DNA of 64,000 nt from Hymenobacter volaticus (GCF_022921055.1 NZ_CP095064.1:202122-266121), one strand, 5' to 3'. Shown: positions 10,385 through 20,090, counted from the first letter of the stretch. Notes: generated from the letters alone by a model not told the origin. Numbers and translations are program-made.

Positions 10385-10875
10385 AACAACGAAGGGTGAG
10401 AAACAAAGAAGAATGCCAGCTCTGTACAAGCCTTTGCAGACTAATAGCTGACTTGCAAAACTCATCTTGCTCGATAGGTTTATACTAATATAGAGATGCT
10501 TTTTAAACCTTGATAACTGTTCTGTTTAAGGAACTTACTTGGTTTATGTTCACCAAGACTTAACTAAATAATCAAAACCAACAAGGAGTTAGTGGCACCC
10601 GGTGTCGTGAGCTCGCGAACGACTTGTTCACGATTTTAAATGCCAACAGTCAGCGCAGGTATGGTTAAGAGATTGCTGGTACTTCTGGAAGAGTGCCTTT
10701 CTCTACTTGTGCGCATACAACTTTAAGAATCTTATCCTTATAGGATTGAACGGGAGTTATTTATTTCATTTAGTTAGGTAATAGTGAAAAAATATTTTTC
10801 ATTGAGCTATTATCATTCTTGATCATAGCTCAATGAAAAAGCTCACTCAATAATATTTGCTTTCGATCAACTCAG

Positions 10876-10894
10876 CATCAGTGCTAGCACTGAA
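10876..10894. repeat. Palindrome, family CATCAGTG..GCACTGA (copy 3)
   Basis: TCAGTGCTAGCACTGA at 10878-10893 is a perfect 16-base palindrome. It shares its flanking bases with copies at 3480 and 5657. Here it lies just outside an IS3-family remnant that begins near 10928. Confidence 0.55.
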
Positions 10895-10927
10895 ATCATA
10901 TCTTAGGGACCCATATAATGCTACTAA

Positions 10928-10985
10928 GGTGGTCCAGTTAAGCCAGACAGAGTTGAGGTGGTCTAGCTAAGCCGGACAGCGTTGG
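10928..10985. repeat. Two tandem 29-bp imperfect repeats resembling an IS end
   Basis: GGTGGTCCAGTTAAGCCAGA (10928-10947) and GGTGGTCTAGCTAAGCCGGA (10957-10976) begin two adjacent 29-bp units that differ at about six positions. They lie at the 3' end of the IS3-type transposase remnant, where the terminal inverted repeat is expected. The doubling suggests an imperfect excision or two nested insertions. Confidence 0.5.
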
Positions 10986-11275
10986 GACGTGGTTTGGCGT
11001 TGAGATTCGAAATGGTTGGGAGTGAGATAGCCTAGGGCGGAATGTGTGTTCGGCGTTGTCGTAGGTAATGTAGTGGCTGATATCCAGTCGGGCTTCTTCT
11101 AGTCCAGAAAGCTTCCGCCGCCGAGCAGTTCCGTTTTCTGCCGGCTTTAAAACGATTCGGCGTGCGCATTGTCGTTGCCGTTGCCCCGCAGGCTCATGGA
11201 TAAACAAGGCCCCGTATTGGGCCAGCAAGTTCTTAAAGCGGGAGGCCTCGTACTGGTTACCTAAGGTGACTATGA
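10938..11275 (-). pseudogene. IS3-family transposase (orfB, C-terminal part), degraded
   Basis: On the minus strand several frames together spell the C-terminal half of an IS3-group DDE transposase. The pieces are GNQYEASRFKNLLAQYGA, then in another frame GNGNDNAHAESF (the region of the catalytic glutamate), then EARLDISHYITYDNAE and finally a piece reading LGYLTPNHFES. At least two frame changes and one stop separate them. The N-terminal half, orfA and the left end are missing. This is a true remnant, not a single-indel artefact, because upstream sequence is absent. Confidence 0.75.
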
Positions 11276-11478
11276 AGAGTATAAAGTGACAAGATTGGTT
11301 CGTTTCGCATTGCTGAATAAAATTATAATATGTATATTAATATATAATAAAGACTGCGAGGCCTGTTGTTGTGACGCTCATCAAGCGGATAGCGTGTTTA
11401 GAATCCTCCTGCAGGGCGTACGCCTGAGTAGTGGAGATGAGATAAGTATTTACAAGTGATCAGTTTCAGAGCTTTCTC

Positions 11479-12060
11479 ATGCAGGATAGCGCAAAACGGT
11501 TCTTTACCAAGGACTTCACCTACGAGGATGTGATCCTGTACCTGTTTTGCTTTTTGCTGGTCGGATTTATTGCGTTCTATTTTACGAGTATCAATGAATC
11601 GCACGGGGTTGATTTCATGTCTTCCCATGACAAAGTCATGATGGATAAATTAGTTATTGAACCGATGCCAGGAGATAAACTGAGAGAAAACCTGATAAAA
11701 GCGCAGTTACAAATTGCTTATAAACGCTACGAACATGGGGCCCGCTTCGAGCACACCAATTCCTTAATCAAATTCATCGGCTTCTTGGTGGGCACCTTGC
11801 TCGCCATTCTGGGCGCGGTGGTGGTGGTCAAAGGGGTACGCGACAGCCCGATTGGGTTTGAGGCAGAGGGCTTAGAGCGTGCCAGAATCAAATTTACCGC
11901 GAGTTCACCCGGTGTCTTTTTAGCCTTTATAGGCGGCGGTATTATTGTAACGACGATCGTGCATACCATTGAGGCCGAGGTAGATGATCCGGTTATCAGC
12001 GTGCCAATCAATATGATGGAAGCTACGAGTGGTAAGACCGACACCACCCAAATAAAATGA
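11479..12060 (+). CDS. Hypothetical three-helix membrane protein
   Basis: The 193-residue product has hydrophobic segments at about residues 18-37 (VILYLFCFLLVGFIAFYF), 93-115 (FIGFLVGTLLAILGAVVVV) and 142-163 (GVFLAFIGGGIIVTTIVHTI). A charged domain lies between the first two. No family is recognised. It is followed after 7 bases by a small secreted protein gene, so the two probably form an operon. Upstream 11300-11360 is very AT-rich and is the likely promoter region. Two other ATGs precede the first helix in no better context, so 11479 is kept. Confidence 0.65.
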   Translation: MQDSAKRFFTKDFTYEDVILYLFCFLLVGFIAFYFTSINESHGVDFMSSHDKVMMDKLVIEPMPGDKLRENLIKAQLQIAYKRYEHGARFEHTNSLIKFIGFLVGTLLAILGAVVVVKGVRDSPIGFEAEGLERARIKFTASSPGVFLAFIGGGIIVTTIVHTIEAEVDDPVISVPINMMEATSGKTDTTQIK

Positions 12061-12067
12061 GATACTC

Positions 12068-12525
12068 ATGTGGAAAATGAAAGCTAGCTTCGTTGTTTTC
12101 GCACTTGCTCTTATGTCGCAGAGCACCGGATATGCGCAAGGCCCCTGCCCTGTAAATGTCCGAATGGAACAACGGTACAGTGTACTGGCAGCGGTCAAGT
12201 TACGTGGAGCCCTCCCAAGGGGAAGGTAAAGGGAGTTTCTTTGCCTGTGCCCTTGGAAACAGTTTTAGCTGGAATGCTTTACACGTTAAAGCCGGACGCA
12301 GAAAAGCAGTCCTATTTACTGAGTCTATCAGAGAAGGAGAGAGAATACATCGCCGAAAATAGTAGCACTATTCAAGCATCGGCAGCGAGCCTGCAAACTG
12401 AATTCAAAACGTATAATACCTTACAGATCACTAGCCCCGATAAATATAAACCGAGGCTGCAGAATACAAGGGATATAGAAAAGGCTACACCCTACAAAGG
12501 AGTAACCCCTACTAAAATCCGCTAG
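12068..12525 (+). CDS. Small secreted hypothetical protein, frameshifted
   Basis: The ATG at 12068 begins a clear signal peptide (MWKMKASFVVFALALMSQS, then TGYAQ). The frame breaks at the C4 run 12142-12145. Adding one C continues it as GPLPCKCPNGTTVQCTGSGQ and then through SLPVPLETVLAGMLYTLKPD to a stop at 12525, giving about 152 residues. The mature part has three or four cysteines near its start and a charged helical C-terminal half. The family is unknown. It begins 7 bases after the membrane protein gene, which suggests a shared transcript and perhaps a periplasmic or surface partner. Confidence 0.6.
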
Positions 12526-12803
12526 TGATTCCTTGTTGAACACGATGCGCCTAACCGCTGCTACAGCAAGGAAAACTGTTAACCACGTCCGAGAGGCCAG
12601 TGGGGCAGCAGGGTGGGCGCTGGCAACTGCCATAGCAAAAAGGCCTGCACTAACTGTTCCAGCTATAGGGCCAGAAGACTAGCTGTGCCCGAGTAGCTCC
12701 AATTGAACAAGGAACTAGAGGCACACGGTAAGTGTGCTGGAGCGAGTAGTGGCGGTGGAGACTTTCCTTGATCAACAACAAACCTGTTGGCAGCTGTAAG
12801 GCG

Positions 12804-12841
12804 TGTATCATTACTTGAGCGTGCGTTCAAGTAATGATACA
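12804..12841. repeat. Perfect 15-bp inverted repeat (hairpin A)
   Basis: TGTATCATTACTTGA at 12804-12818 pairs exactly with 12827-12841 across an 8-base loop. It stands 29 bases from a second perfect hairpin. No T-run follows, so a plain Rho-independent terminator is unlikely. Confidence 0.7.
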
Positions 12842-12869
12842 AGGCTTTACGGGTTGTGACCGCTTTTCA

Positions 12870-12910
12870 CACCTTAGTACCGACAATTGAGTGTTATCGG
12901 TACTAAGGTG
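12870..12910. repeat. Perfect 14-bp inverted repeat (hairpin B)
   Basis: CACCTTAGTACCGA at 12870-12883 pairs exactly with 12897-12910 across a 13-base loop. Together with hairpin A it forms a paired structure that may be IS-end debris or a recombination or binding site. Confidence 0.7.
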
Positions 12911-13400
12911 CTGCAACCGAAACGGCTCAGGTATTCGGTAGCCATCCTGCCGGCAGACCGCCGATTGTCCTGGTCGGCCAGGCAAACAGTGAGCGAGGCG
13001 TCATCCGACCGCGTGCCGGCCGGCGGTCGGAAGCTGTAGTAGCCGCCATGCTTATTACTGGTTTCAGGTGTTTCTCTCCGCAGCCTTGTAAATCGTCGGT
13101 ACGCCCTACGCCCGCCCCAGGAGCAGGGCTGGCACCCAGGCGTGACGGGGGGATGCACATCGACGGCGAAGCCACGTAGGCCGAGCTTGTTTTCATGCTG
13201 GAGGGAGGAGCAGATAAATCCCGGTCACCGTTGGCGCCTAGTGGGGGTTGGGGTTGGCCAAATCAACCGATCGGCGTAAAGCTGGCCTGAGGGCGCCACC
13301 CCCGTCAGCTGCCCCGCTACCCCGGCAACTGATCGGCAACATCGCTTGGCGAGCATGCAGCGAACGCGTATCTTGTTGAAGACCCATACCTATTCCTGCC

Positions 13401-15677
13401 ATGACCTTGGTATCCTCGCCGGTGCGGCTAGGGGAGCTGGACATTGCCTCCCCCTACGACATCCTGTATCAGGTGGGCGAGTTGCTGGCGCGCCGCAATG
13501 CCGAGCACGAGCTTTTCCTTCCCGGCTTTTTGTCGGAAGTGGTCGTAACCTTGACCTTATGCCAGTGGGAAATAACCCTGCCCGGCACGCCCGGTACGTG
13601 GCGCCGCAATGCTTTGCCCCGGAGCAGGCGGCCCAGCAATTTGCTGAACTGCAGGGGAGCGCCTACAGGTGCTGCTGGGCGGTTACGGCCGCCTAGCGTA
13701 CCAGTTGCTGGATCCCCAGTACCCGGGCTTCACCGACCAGTTGCTGGCGCAGTTGCTGCCCGCGCCGTTGCCGCTGGTTACCCGCCCCCGCCCGGCCGTG
13801 TACGATTTCAGCCGCGTGCTGCAGCTCTATGGAGTTTCGCTGGGAGTGGACACCCAGGAGCCGCAACTCGTATTTGCTGTCCCCACCGTCCCTGCCGAGC
13901 CCCCGACCGACGAGCAGCTGATGCTGGCCTGCGTGATTGTGTTCGGGGCACAGCTGAACCTTACCGCTTGGTTAACGCACTTAGCGGCCTGCGAACCCGC
14001 CCGGCCCCTGACGCAGTTGCTCGGAGCCTTGGCCCGCGGCGATCTGCACGAGCCAACCTGGGCGGGCGTGATTCCGAAGCTACTGGGCAGTGGGCGGGCC
14101 CAACAACGGGTACGCGAGCGTTTAACTGCTCAGCCTTGGCCCTTGAGTTTGCTGCTGAACCTGCTCGCGAATGCTTACGCGGCCCCCGGGCGGCTCGCGG
14201 AAATTCACGCTAGCCGATTGTTCTTCCGGCTCCTGCGCTCCGTGCTGGATAAACTCCCGGCGGGGCCGGCGGCCCCGCCGGCGCTGCGCGGCACGTGGGT
14301 GGCCAGCATCCTCGATGGCCTGGACGAATTAACGTGGCGGGCGGACGCGCAAGGCAATCCGGCCGCCTCCCTGCGCTTGGCGCAGATGGGGCAGCTCGTT
14401 TTGCAGCAGCTCCCAAGCCCAGCCGAGCCTGACCAAGCCGAAGCCTGGCTGGCCCGCGTGCAGGCGCAGGAACACCGCTGTAGCTGGAGTACGCTCTCGC
14501 CCGAGCAGGCGTTGGACAAGGCAACGGTGTGGAGCTTCAGTGGCTACGCCGGCACGGTGCGCTTGGCGGCAACGGCCTTTTGCGAGGTGGCCGCCGCCTG
14601 GTACACCCAAGGGCGGGTGAACAACCAACTTTGGAGCGCTTCTACCCATGTACTGGGGCGGCTGCGCCAAGGCCTGCGGCTGTGCTACGCCCTAAGTCAG
14701 CAGCAACCGCTTGCAACCGAAGAAGAGCAAGAAAACCAGCATTACCTGCTGACCTACCTGGTGGCCCACCTGCGAGAGGCGCAGCAAACGCTCCTGGGCC
14801 AGCTCGAGCGAATCCGCCCCCGAAGGCGGAGCTGCCCGGTTGGGCAGAGGCCATGCAAGGCCCGCTGCCCAAGAGTGCCGAACACACTTATTTGGTCCAG
14901 GAAGTTCGCTGGACGTCGTCGCTCGAGCAAACTCTGCGCACCTACGGCTACGGGCCGCAGGCACTGCAGTGCCTGGGGGAGATGAAGATGCTTGTAAACC
15001 GGCCGGCAGAAAACGTGCGTTGGGAAGCGAATACTCCCGCTTACTGGGCCGAAGAAGACGAGGTGTACCGACAGGTGCTCGCCGATTTGTTGTGGCAGGA
15101 ATACCTGGGACACTTCAGTGCCTTTCACCGGGAGGACGGCACGCCGCTGGTTCCGGTGCCGACGGATCTGACGCAGGCAGAGAGATATGCCTACTACGAG
15201 GCGTACTTGGCCGCGCACCCCGAGGAGTTCACGCCGCCCGGGGTGTTGAACTTGGCACCCACGTTGCGCTCCATAGCCGAGTGCCGGGTGGATTACGAAT
15301 TTCTGCTGGAAGCCCCGACGCTACCGGCGCGCACGCAGGCCTTGCGGGAGCTCCTGCAAGCGCCCGTTATGACCTATCTGCCGGGGCGTGACTTCGCGCC
15401 GGCGCCGGCGCCGGCAGTCGGGCGCTATACCCTCTACTGGCGCTACGAGCCCTTCCACCAGTACCCGGAGCCGGTGGGCAGTTGGGGCCTGCAACTGGGG
15501 ATGCACTTGTCCCGGGTTTGCTTGAACGCGGCCCGCGACACCGGCTTCTTTTTCTATGATCTCGATCACAATCAATACATTTTAGGCCAGGTGGCGCTGG
15601 TGCGCAAGCAGCAGGGCCGCTGGACGCTGCAAGAGGAGGAGCCCAGCAAGGAAGGTTGGCCAGAAGGTGAGTCGTAA
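13401..15677 (+). CDS. Large unrecognised cytoplasmic protein, frameshifted three times
   Basis: Four frame segments join into one protein of about 760 residues. It starts MTLVSSPVRLGELDIASPYD, shifts near 13575-13610, shifts again at the G4 run 13654-13657 (AELQG to ERLQVLLGGYGR) and again at the C5 run 14817-14821 (LERIRP to PKAELPGWAEAM). It ends PSKEGWPEGES. Each shift equals one missing base and the last segment is back in the starting frame. The protein is Leu/Ala-rich and helical in the first two thirds and aromatic-rich in the last third. There is no signal peptide or membrane helix. The family is not recognised and no partner genes are evident. Confidence 0.6.
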
Positions 15678-16449
15678 AGGTGATGAGCAGGTCCTAACCC
15701 GCGAGTTCTTCGCCGGCAATGGCTACGGCGGTACCCGCACATGCGCCAGGGGGCCGGGTATAATGGCCCGCGGCAAAGTTACCACCGGCCAGTTCAACCA
15801 TACCCAGACGAGTCACATGCGGTTCCCCTGTCAGCTAGCGGATTTCTCCCCCTTACCGAAGGGGAATAATGCCTTCCTCCCTCTTACTTTGTTGGACTCT
15901 CAGCTGCTCTAGCTCCGCTGCAGGCCCTGCGTACCCGCATGGAAGATCCGTGGCCTTTACTTAAGCATGGATTGCTTAGCCCGTTTCAGGCAGGCAAAAT
16001 TCCAAAGAACAGTTGTAAGAGGTTCAATCCTCGTTTAATTAGGTGAACCTAGCTGCGAGCAGCACCGGGTTTATTTCCTTGACCTGCTGGGTTGCTCTTG
16101 CGAGTTCTCAGTCCCTCGGCTATGAATGCCTCGACCGAAGAAAGGTATTCTAAAGCACAAAAGCATAATCCAGTTTAGTGGCACCAACCAACACTCATCT
16201 TAAATTCGACTAAGCTATAAATTGTACTGTTATATGTATAACATTGTGTTACCAGGTAATACTGTGTTATTACTGTTCCTGATGTCCTCTTTATTGCTCG
16301 CTTATAAAAAGTGGTTTTTCGTAGTAGCACAGGGTAGCTGCCGAAAAGCTCTACCGGCGTGGAACCGGGGTTGTTGGGTGAGTGCTTTGCCCAGGAAACG
16401 CAACCCGTAATGGCTGCGCTAGCCTTGATTTACTGGACTGGTTTATCTG
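15678..16449. other. Intergenic region with one isolated iteron-like site
   Basis: About 770 bases without a supportable gene. At 16301-16321 the sequence CTTATAAAAAGTGGTTTTTC matches an origin iteron at 19326-19345 almost exactly, including flanking bases. The rest shows no clear feature. Confidence 0.4.
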
Positions 16450-16692
16450 CTAGCGCACCAGCTCGGAGTTAACCTCTTCCAAGGCTTGTACTTTGGCTAG
16501 TTGCTGTTTTAGGCAGGGATAAGAACCTGGTTGCAGCGCCGCCGGGAAGGCCTGGGCCCGAGCTAGCAGCCGTAGGTACAGTCCTGGGTAGCGCTGACGG
16601 CTCAGCCGACGCAGCGCCCGCAACTAGTCTTACCGGTAGTTGGTGATGATGAGGCGGCGGAAGTCGCCACGTACCAGCTCGGCAGTGACCAT
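16450..16692 (-). pseudogene. Small hypothetical protein gene with two in-frame stops
   Basis: From an ATG at 16692 the minus strand reads MVTAELVRGDFRRLIITNYR, then TAA-Asp-TAG, then LRALRRLSRQRYPGLYLRLL through AQAFPAALQPGSYPCLKQQL to EELVR-type basic residues and a stop. The span is exactly 81 codons with composition typical of a real protein on both sides. The two stops only two codons apart point to decay or base-call error. Function unknown. Confidence 0.3.
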
Positions 16693-16892
16693 GATAGCGA
16701 GTTTTAAGACAGGCTTTTGAATGCTCTTCTCCAACCAAGTACGATAGAATCATTATGCTAGGGAATGCAATCAAGAGTTGTTGAGTCTGAAGCAGGTGTC
16801 GGAAATTACATGATATATTAGGCAGTACAGTACTGATAATCAAACGATTATTGATCGTAATGCGTATCGGAATTTAAAGTCATAATTGGAGC

Positions 16893-18114
16893 GTGAAAAG
16901 TCCAGTTGCTTGCTATCGAGAGGCTTCGGCTATGGCGCCGCTCAAACTCAGCCCTTTACCCGCCGACCTGCGGGAGTTAGCCTTGCGCCTTGTCGAGGCC
17001 GCCGCTCGCCTTTCGGGTAGCCTGCATCCGCGCACGGCGGCCGCTATTGCCACCTTTCTGCGCCCGGCCACTAGTTACTACTCCAACCTGATCGAGGGAC
17101 ACCACACGCATCCCCTTGACATTGCCCGCGCCCTACAAGGCAACTATTCTCCCGATACCCGCAACCGGTCGTTGCAACTGGAAGCGAAAGCTCATATCGC
17201 CGTACACGCTCGCCTCCCAGAACTGCTAGAGAAAGCGGAGAACAATCCTTACTCCGAAACCTTCTGGCGGTCCCTGCACCACTCGCTTTATGAGTATCTG
17301 CCCGACGAGTTTCAATGGACGACTACGGTCGAGGGCAACCGACTACCCGTTCTGCCCGGCACGATCCGCACGAGAGAAGTCCAGGTCGAGCAGCACATCG
17401 CGCCCGCAGCCGCGGCGTTGCCTACGTTTATCCGACGACTAGAGGATAGTTATCAGCCCCACTACGAGCATGACCGGCTGGCGCGGATCGTACAGATTGC
17501 CGCTGCCCACCACCGACTGGCGTGGGTGCACCCGTTCCTGGACGGCAACGGGCGGGTGGCGCGCCTGTTCAGTGATGCGGCCTTTCGAACGGCAGGACTG
17601 GCCGCCGAGGGGCTGTGGTCGATGTCGCGCGGACTCACCCGCGCAGAAACCGCTTATAAGCGGGCCTTGGCCGCTGCCGCTGCCCAGCGGGAAAATGATT
17701 ACGATGATGGGCGCGGGAATTTGTCGGAGCGCCAGCTGGCTGACTTCTGTCGGTACTTTCTGGAAGTGGCCCTATATGACCCGCGGGCTCGCGATTGACG
17801 GGATGCTCAGTCGTTTACAGGGGCTGGTGCAGCTCATGCGTCTTAAGCGCAAGTGGCGGTCGGAAACCTACTATGTGCTGGAGGCAGTGTTTTTAAAGGG
17901 CAGTATTGCCCGCCGCGAGGTAGAGCGGCTAACGGGGCTGTCGGACAAGACCGCCAAGATATTAGCCACGCAACTCGTGCAAGCGGGCTTGCTGGCAACT
18001 GAAACAACCGCACTTGGCCCCTACCGGGCGGCGTATCCCATTGGTCTGGCACCCGCGCTTTTTCCCGGCCTGTATACCGCCGGCAAAGAGATCGACATGC
18101 TAAATGTGGACTAA
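16893..18114 (+). CDS. Fic/DOC family protein with N-terminal inhibitory motif and C-terminal winged helix
   Basis: The Fic domain carries the core motif HPFLDGNGR at about residue 211, used to transfer AMP or similar groups onto target proteins. Near residue 63 the sequence SNLIEG fits the (S/T)xxxE(G/N) inhibitory helix, so this is an intramolecularly inhibited (class II) Fic protein. A frame change near 17780-17800 separates the Fic domain from a C-terminal part (RREVERLTGLSDKTAKILAT) with winged-helix character. Such fusions are common in full-length Fic proteins of about 370-400 residues. The gene sits beside the plasmid initiator and may be a stabilising or stress module, which is inference. 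Confidence 0.8.
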
Positions 18115-18252
18115 GAGAGCCGGGTCGAGTTGGCCGTTAACCAATTGAAATTCAAGCTGGCAAAGTTGCGTTAGCAACCGCGCTTTAAAGCCCCGGGAAT
18201 AGGGCTTTAGGACTGCTCGGAAGTGAGGTAACTTAGCGCAGCCCCACCATTT

Positions 18253-19176
18253 TTAGGAATAGGCCCCGGGGTTCTTATCGGCCTTGACTTTGCCGGTTTT
18301 CAGCTGATAAGTAAACTTGAAAAGTTGGTCGAGGTGCTTGGAATCACCGAGGATGGTGGCCACCAATTGGGGTTGCGTTATACCTAGCCCTTCCAGGTGC
18401 TGCCGGGCCGTGAAGGCGCGGGCATCTTCGGCCGGCTGTTCAAAGGGAATCGGCAGCTGCTGGGGATGCTGGCGGGCGATGGTAAAGCGCACCGCATCGT
18501 AGGCCCGCCCTTTCTTGAGCAGCTCGTAGTCGATTTTCAGGTCGGTGTGCTCACTAACTTGACGCACCGCGATGTCGAGCACCCGGGCTTTGAGTTGACT
18601 GATGTTCTGGAAAAGCTCCGGCTCCTTGCCCTTGGGATCCTTGAGGTGGAGCATCTGCTTGAAATCATCCAGAGGATACGTGCGCGTTGCCGTTTTATCT
18701 TTCCACTGACTCACGAGCTGGTAGATGCGCTTGGCGTACTTGCTGCTCAGCTTAAGGGCCGAGTGCAGCTGGTAAGAAGTGAAGTTCTCTTTGAGGTTAA
18801 ACAAGTAAGGCCGGATGGGCGCCGCCAACTGAATCTGCAAACAGCCTTTGCCTTTGATGTACTCCACCCGCTGGAACATCCACAGCTGCTGATAGGTGCG
18901 CTCGCTTTCCACTTCAAACATGCGGGAACCCATATCAGCGGTGGCTTCGCGCAGCTGCTGGTAGTTCCATTGCCGCCCCGTCAGCGCTTCCACATCCTTG
19001 ACGTAGATGGTATACTCGTGATCGGGCGTATCATCCCGCCGCAAGCGGGAAAGCAGGTAGAAAAAGATATCCAGCTGGCAGGCCGTGTAATCGTACCGGG
19101 CTTGGGTGATGGCGTTATGCTGGCGGACGACGGGAGTGGGCTCCACGAGCTCCACCGCAATTTCTTCAAGCTTCAT
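18253..19176 (-). CDS. repB: Plasmid replication initiator, RepB/Rep_3 family
   Basis: The product matches the Rep_3 superfamily (PF01051). The N-terminal winged helix spans about residues 20-120 (ITQARYDYTACQLDIFFYLL), and the second contains SSKYAKRIYQLVSQWKD, which binds iterons. It initiates replication at the adjacent origin. I prefer the ATG at 19176 (MKLEEIAVEL) because a possible -7 box on the minus strand lies at 19207-19214. The in-frame ATG at 19197 is the alternative. The C-terminus stops at NPGAYS, and adding one T at 18258-18259 (AA on the plus strand) would give AYFLKMVGLR ending at 18233, the usual type of ending. Autoregulation through the iterons upstream of its start is likely. 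Confidence 0.85.
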   Translation of the reverse strand: MKLEEIAVELVEPTPVVRQHNAITQARYDYTACQLDIFFYLLSRLRRDDTPDHEYTIYVKDVEALTGRQWNYQQLREATADMGSRMFEVESERTYQQLWMFQRVEYIKGKGCLQIQLAAPIRPYLFNLKENFTSYQLHSALKLSSKYAKRIYQLVSQWKDKTATRTYPLDDFKQMLHLKDPKGKEPELFQNISQLKARVLDIAVRQVSEHTDLKIDYELLKKGRAYDAVRFTIARQHPQQLPIPFEQPAEDARAFTARQHLEGLGITQPQLVATILGDSKHLDQLFKFTYQLKTGKVKADKNPGAYS

Positions 19177-19197
19177 AAGCTGAGTGTAAGGACGCAA

Positions 19198-19960
19198 CGG
19201 TACTGCAAGTATAAGAAATAAAATAAAAAACCACAGTGGTAATTCAACGTGGTTTTTAACGTATAAAACGTGGTCGTCGGGCGTATAAAACGTGCGAGTT
19301 CACGTATAAAACGTGGTAATAAAAGGTATAAAAAGTGGTTTTTCGCTTATGAAACGTGGTTTTATGCCATTATATGCTGCTGAATGTCAATGCGTTATGA
19401 GCCCTACAAATAGACAAATACTGACAAATAATTCACAAAGGTTGTTGTAGCATTTAAAAAGTGACCATTGGTGATAGGAAACAGAGTCCCACCCCCAAAC
19501 AAAATAACAACAATGACGGGGAGGCAAAAAACGTTCGAAGTAGTGGATTGCACTATTACAATAATAACTTTGTTTATTCAAATTTAATCTCACGTTTTAT
19601 AAGTGATCCTAGGTATTGGGGCCACTACGGTGCTCATTTTTTATTTACCACGTTTTATAAGCCATTTTGCTGGTGATAACGGCTGTAACAGTTCTGGCTA
19701 GCGCGTGGCTTTTAAAGCTTCGTTATCCAACTACCACTTTTTATAAGTCCGTGCAGCAAGGCTAGCGTTAAACCAGCACGTTTGATAAGTTATACCCCGT
19801 GCTACGCGCCAGCACTTACCCTTTCTAGCTTCTTAACTCCCATTTTAGGCCTTTCAGTTAACGCCCGACAGCATAATACCAGTTATGCCTCCCGTTTAAC
19901 TTGGGGCGTAACTAAGGTTGCACCCGCATCAACTTATAAAAAGTGAGAGTTGCGGCATGA
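19198..19960. other. Iteron-type replication origin region
   Basis: This AT-rich, gene-free stretch lies directly upstream of repB. It holds five direct iterons at 19260-19360 and at least five further copies at 19591-19605, 19649-19661, 19735-19747, 19777-19789 (all inverted) and 19933-19945 (direct). The arrangement of a tight direct array near the initiator gene plus scattered inverted copies is typical of theta-replicating Rep_3 plasmids with both initiation and copy-control sites. Confidence 0.75.
19260..19360 (+). repeat. Five direct iterons, core (G/T)TATAAAACGTGG
   Basis: Copies begin at 19261, 19283, 19304, 19326 and about 19347. The spacing is 22, 21, 22 and 21 bases, two helical turns, so all lie on the same DNA face. 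The consensus is GTATAAAACGTGG; the fourth has AAAAAGTGG and the fifth TTATGAAACGTGG. They are the expected binding sites of RepB. Confidence 0.85.
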
Positions 19961-20090
19961 TTCCCCCGATGAAGCGCTTCTCTTAATTCTTGTCGCTCTT
20001 GACCGACTACTATCGTATTGATCGGGGAAAACAGTCTGGACAGGGGTGAAACAGGCGTTGGTAAAATATTAATCGAGTATCAAAGCCTGC

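Larger units (their letters stand above)
12526..13400. other. Intergenic region, no supported gene, two adjacent hairpins
   Basis: About 870 bases carry no gene I can support. Overlapping minus-strand frames around 12874-13196 have a mixed composition with no recognisable motif. The region contains two strong hairpins side by side at 12804-12841 and 12870-12910. Confidence 0.45.

Noticed and set aside
16011..16045. T-arm-like GAGGTTCAATCCTC suggesting a tRNA
   Set aside because: No acceptor stem, anticodon arm or D-arm can be folded around it.
18397..19221. Plus-strand open frame of 274 codons
   Set aside because: It is the antisense of repB, whose family is clear.
19260..19360. Regular repeats reminiscent of a CRISPR array
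   Set aside because: The units are only 13 bp with about 8-9 bp between them and lie upstream of repB, so they are iterons.
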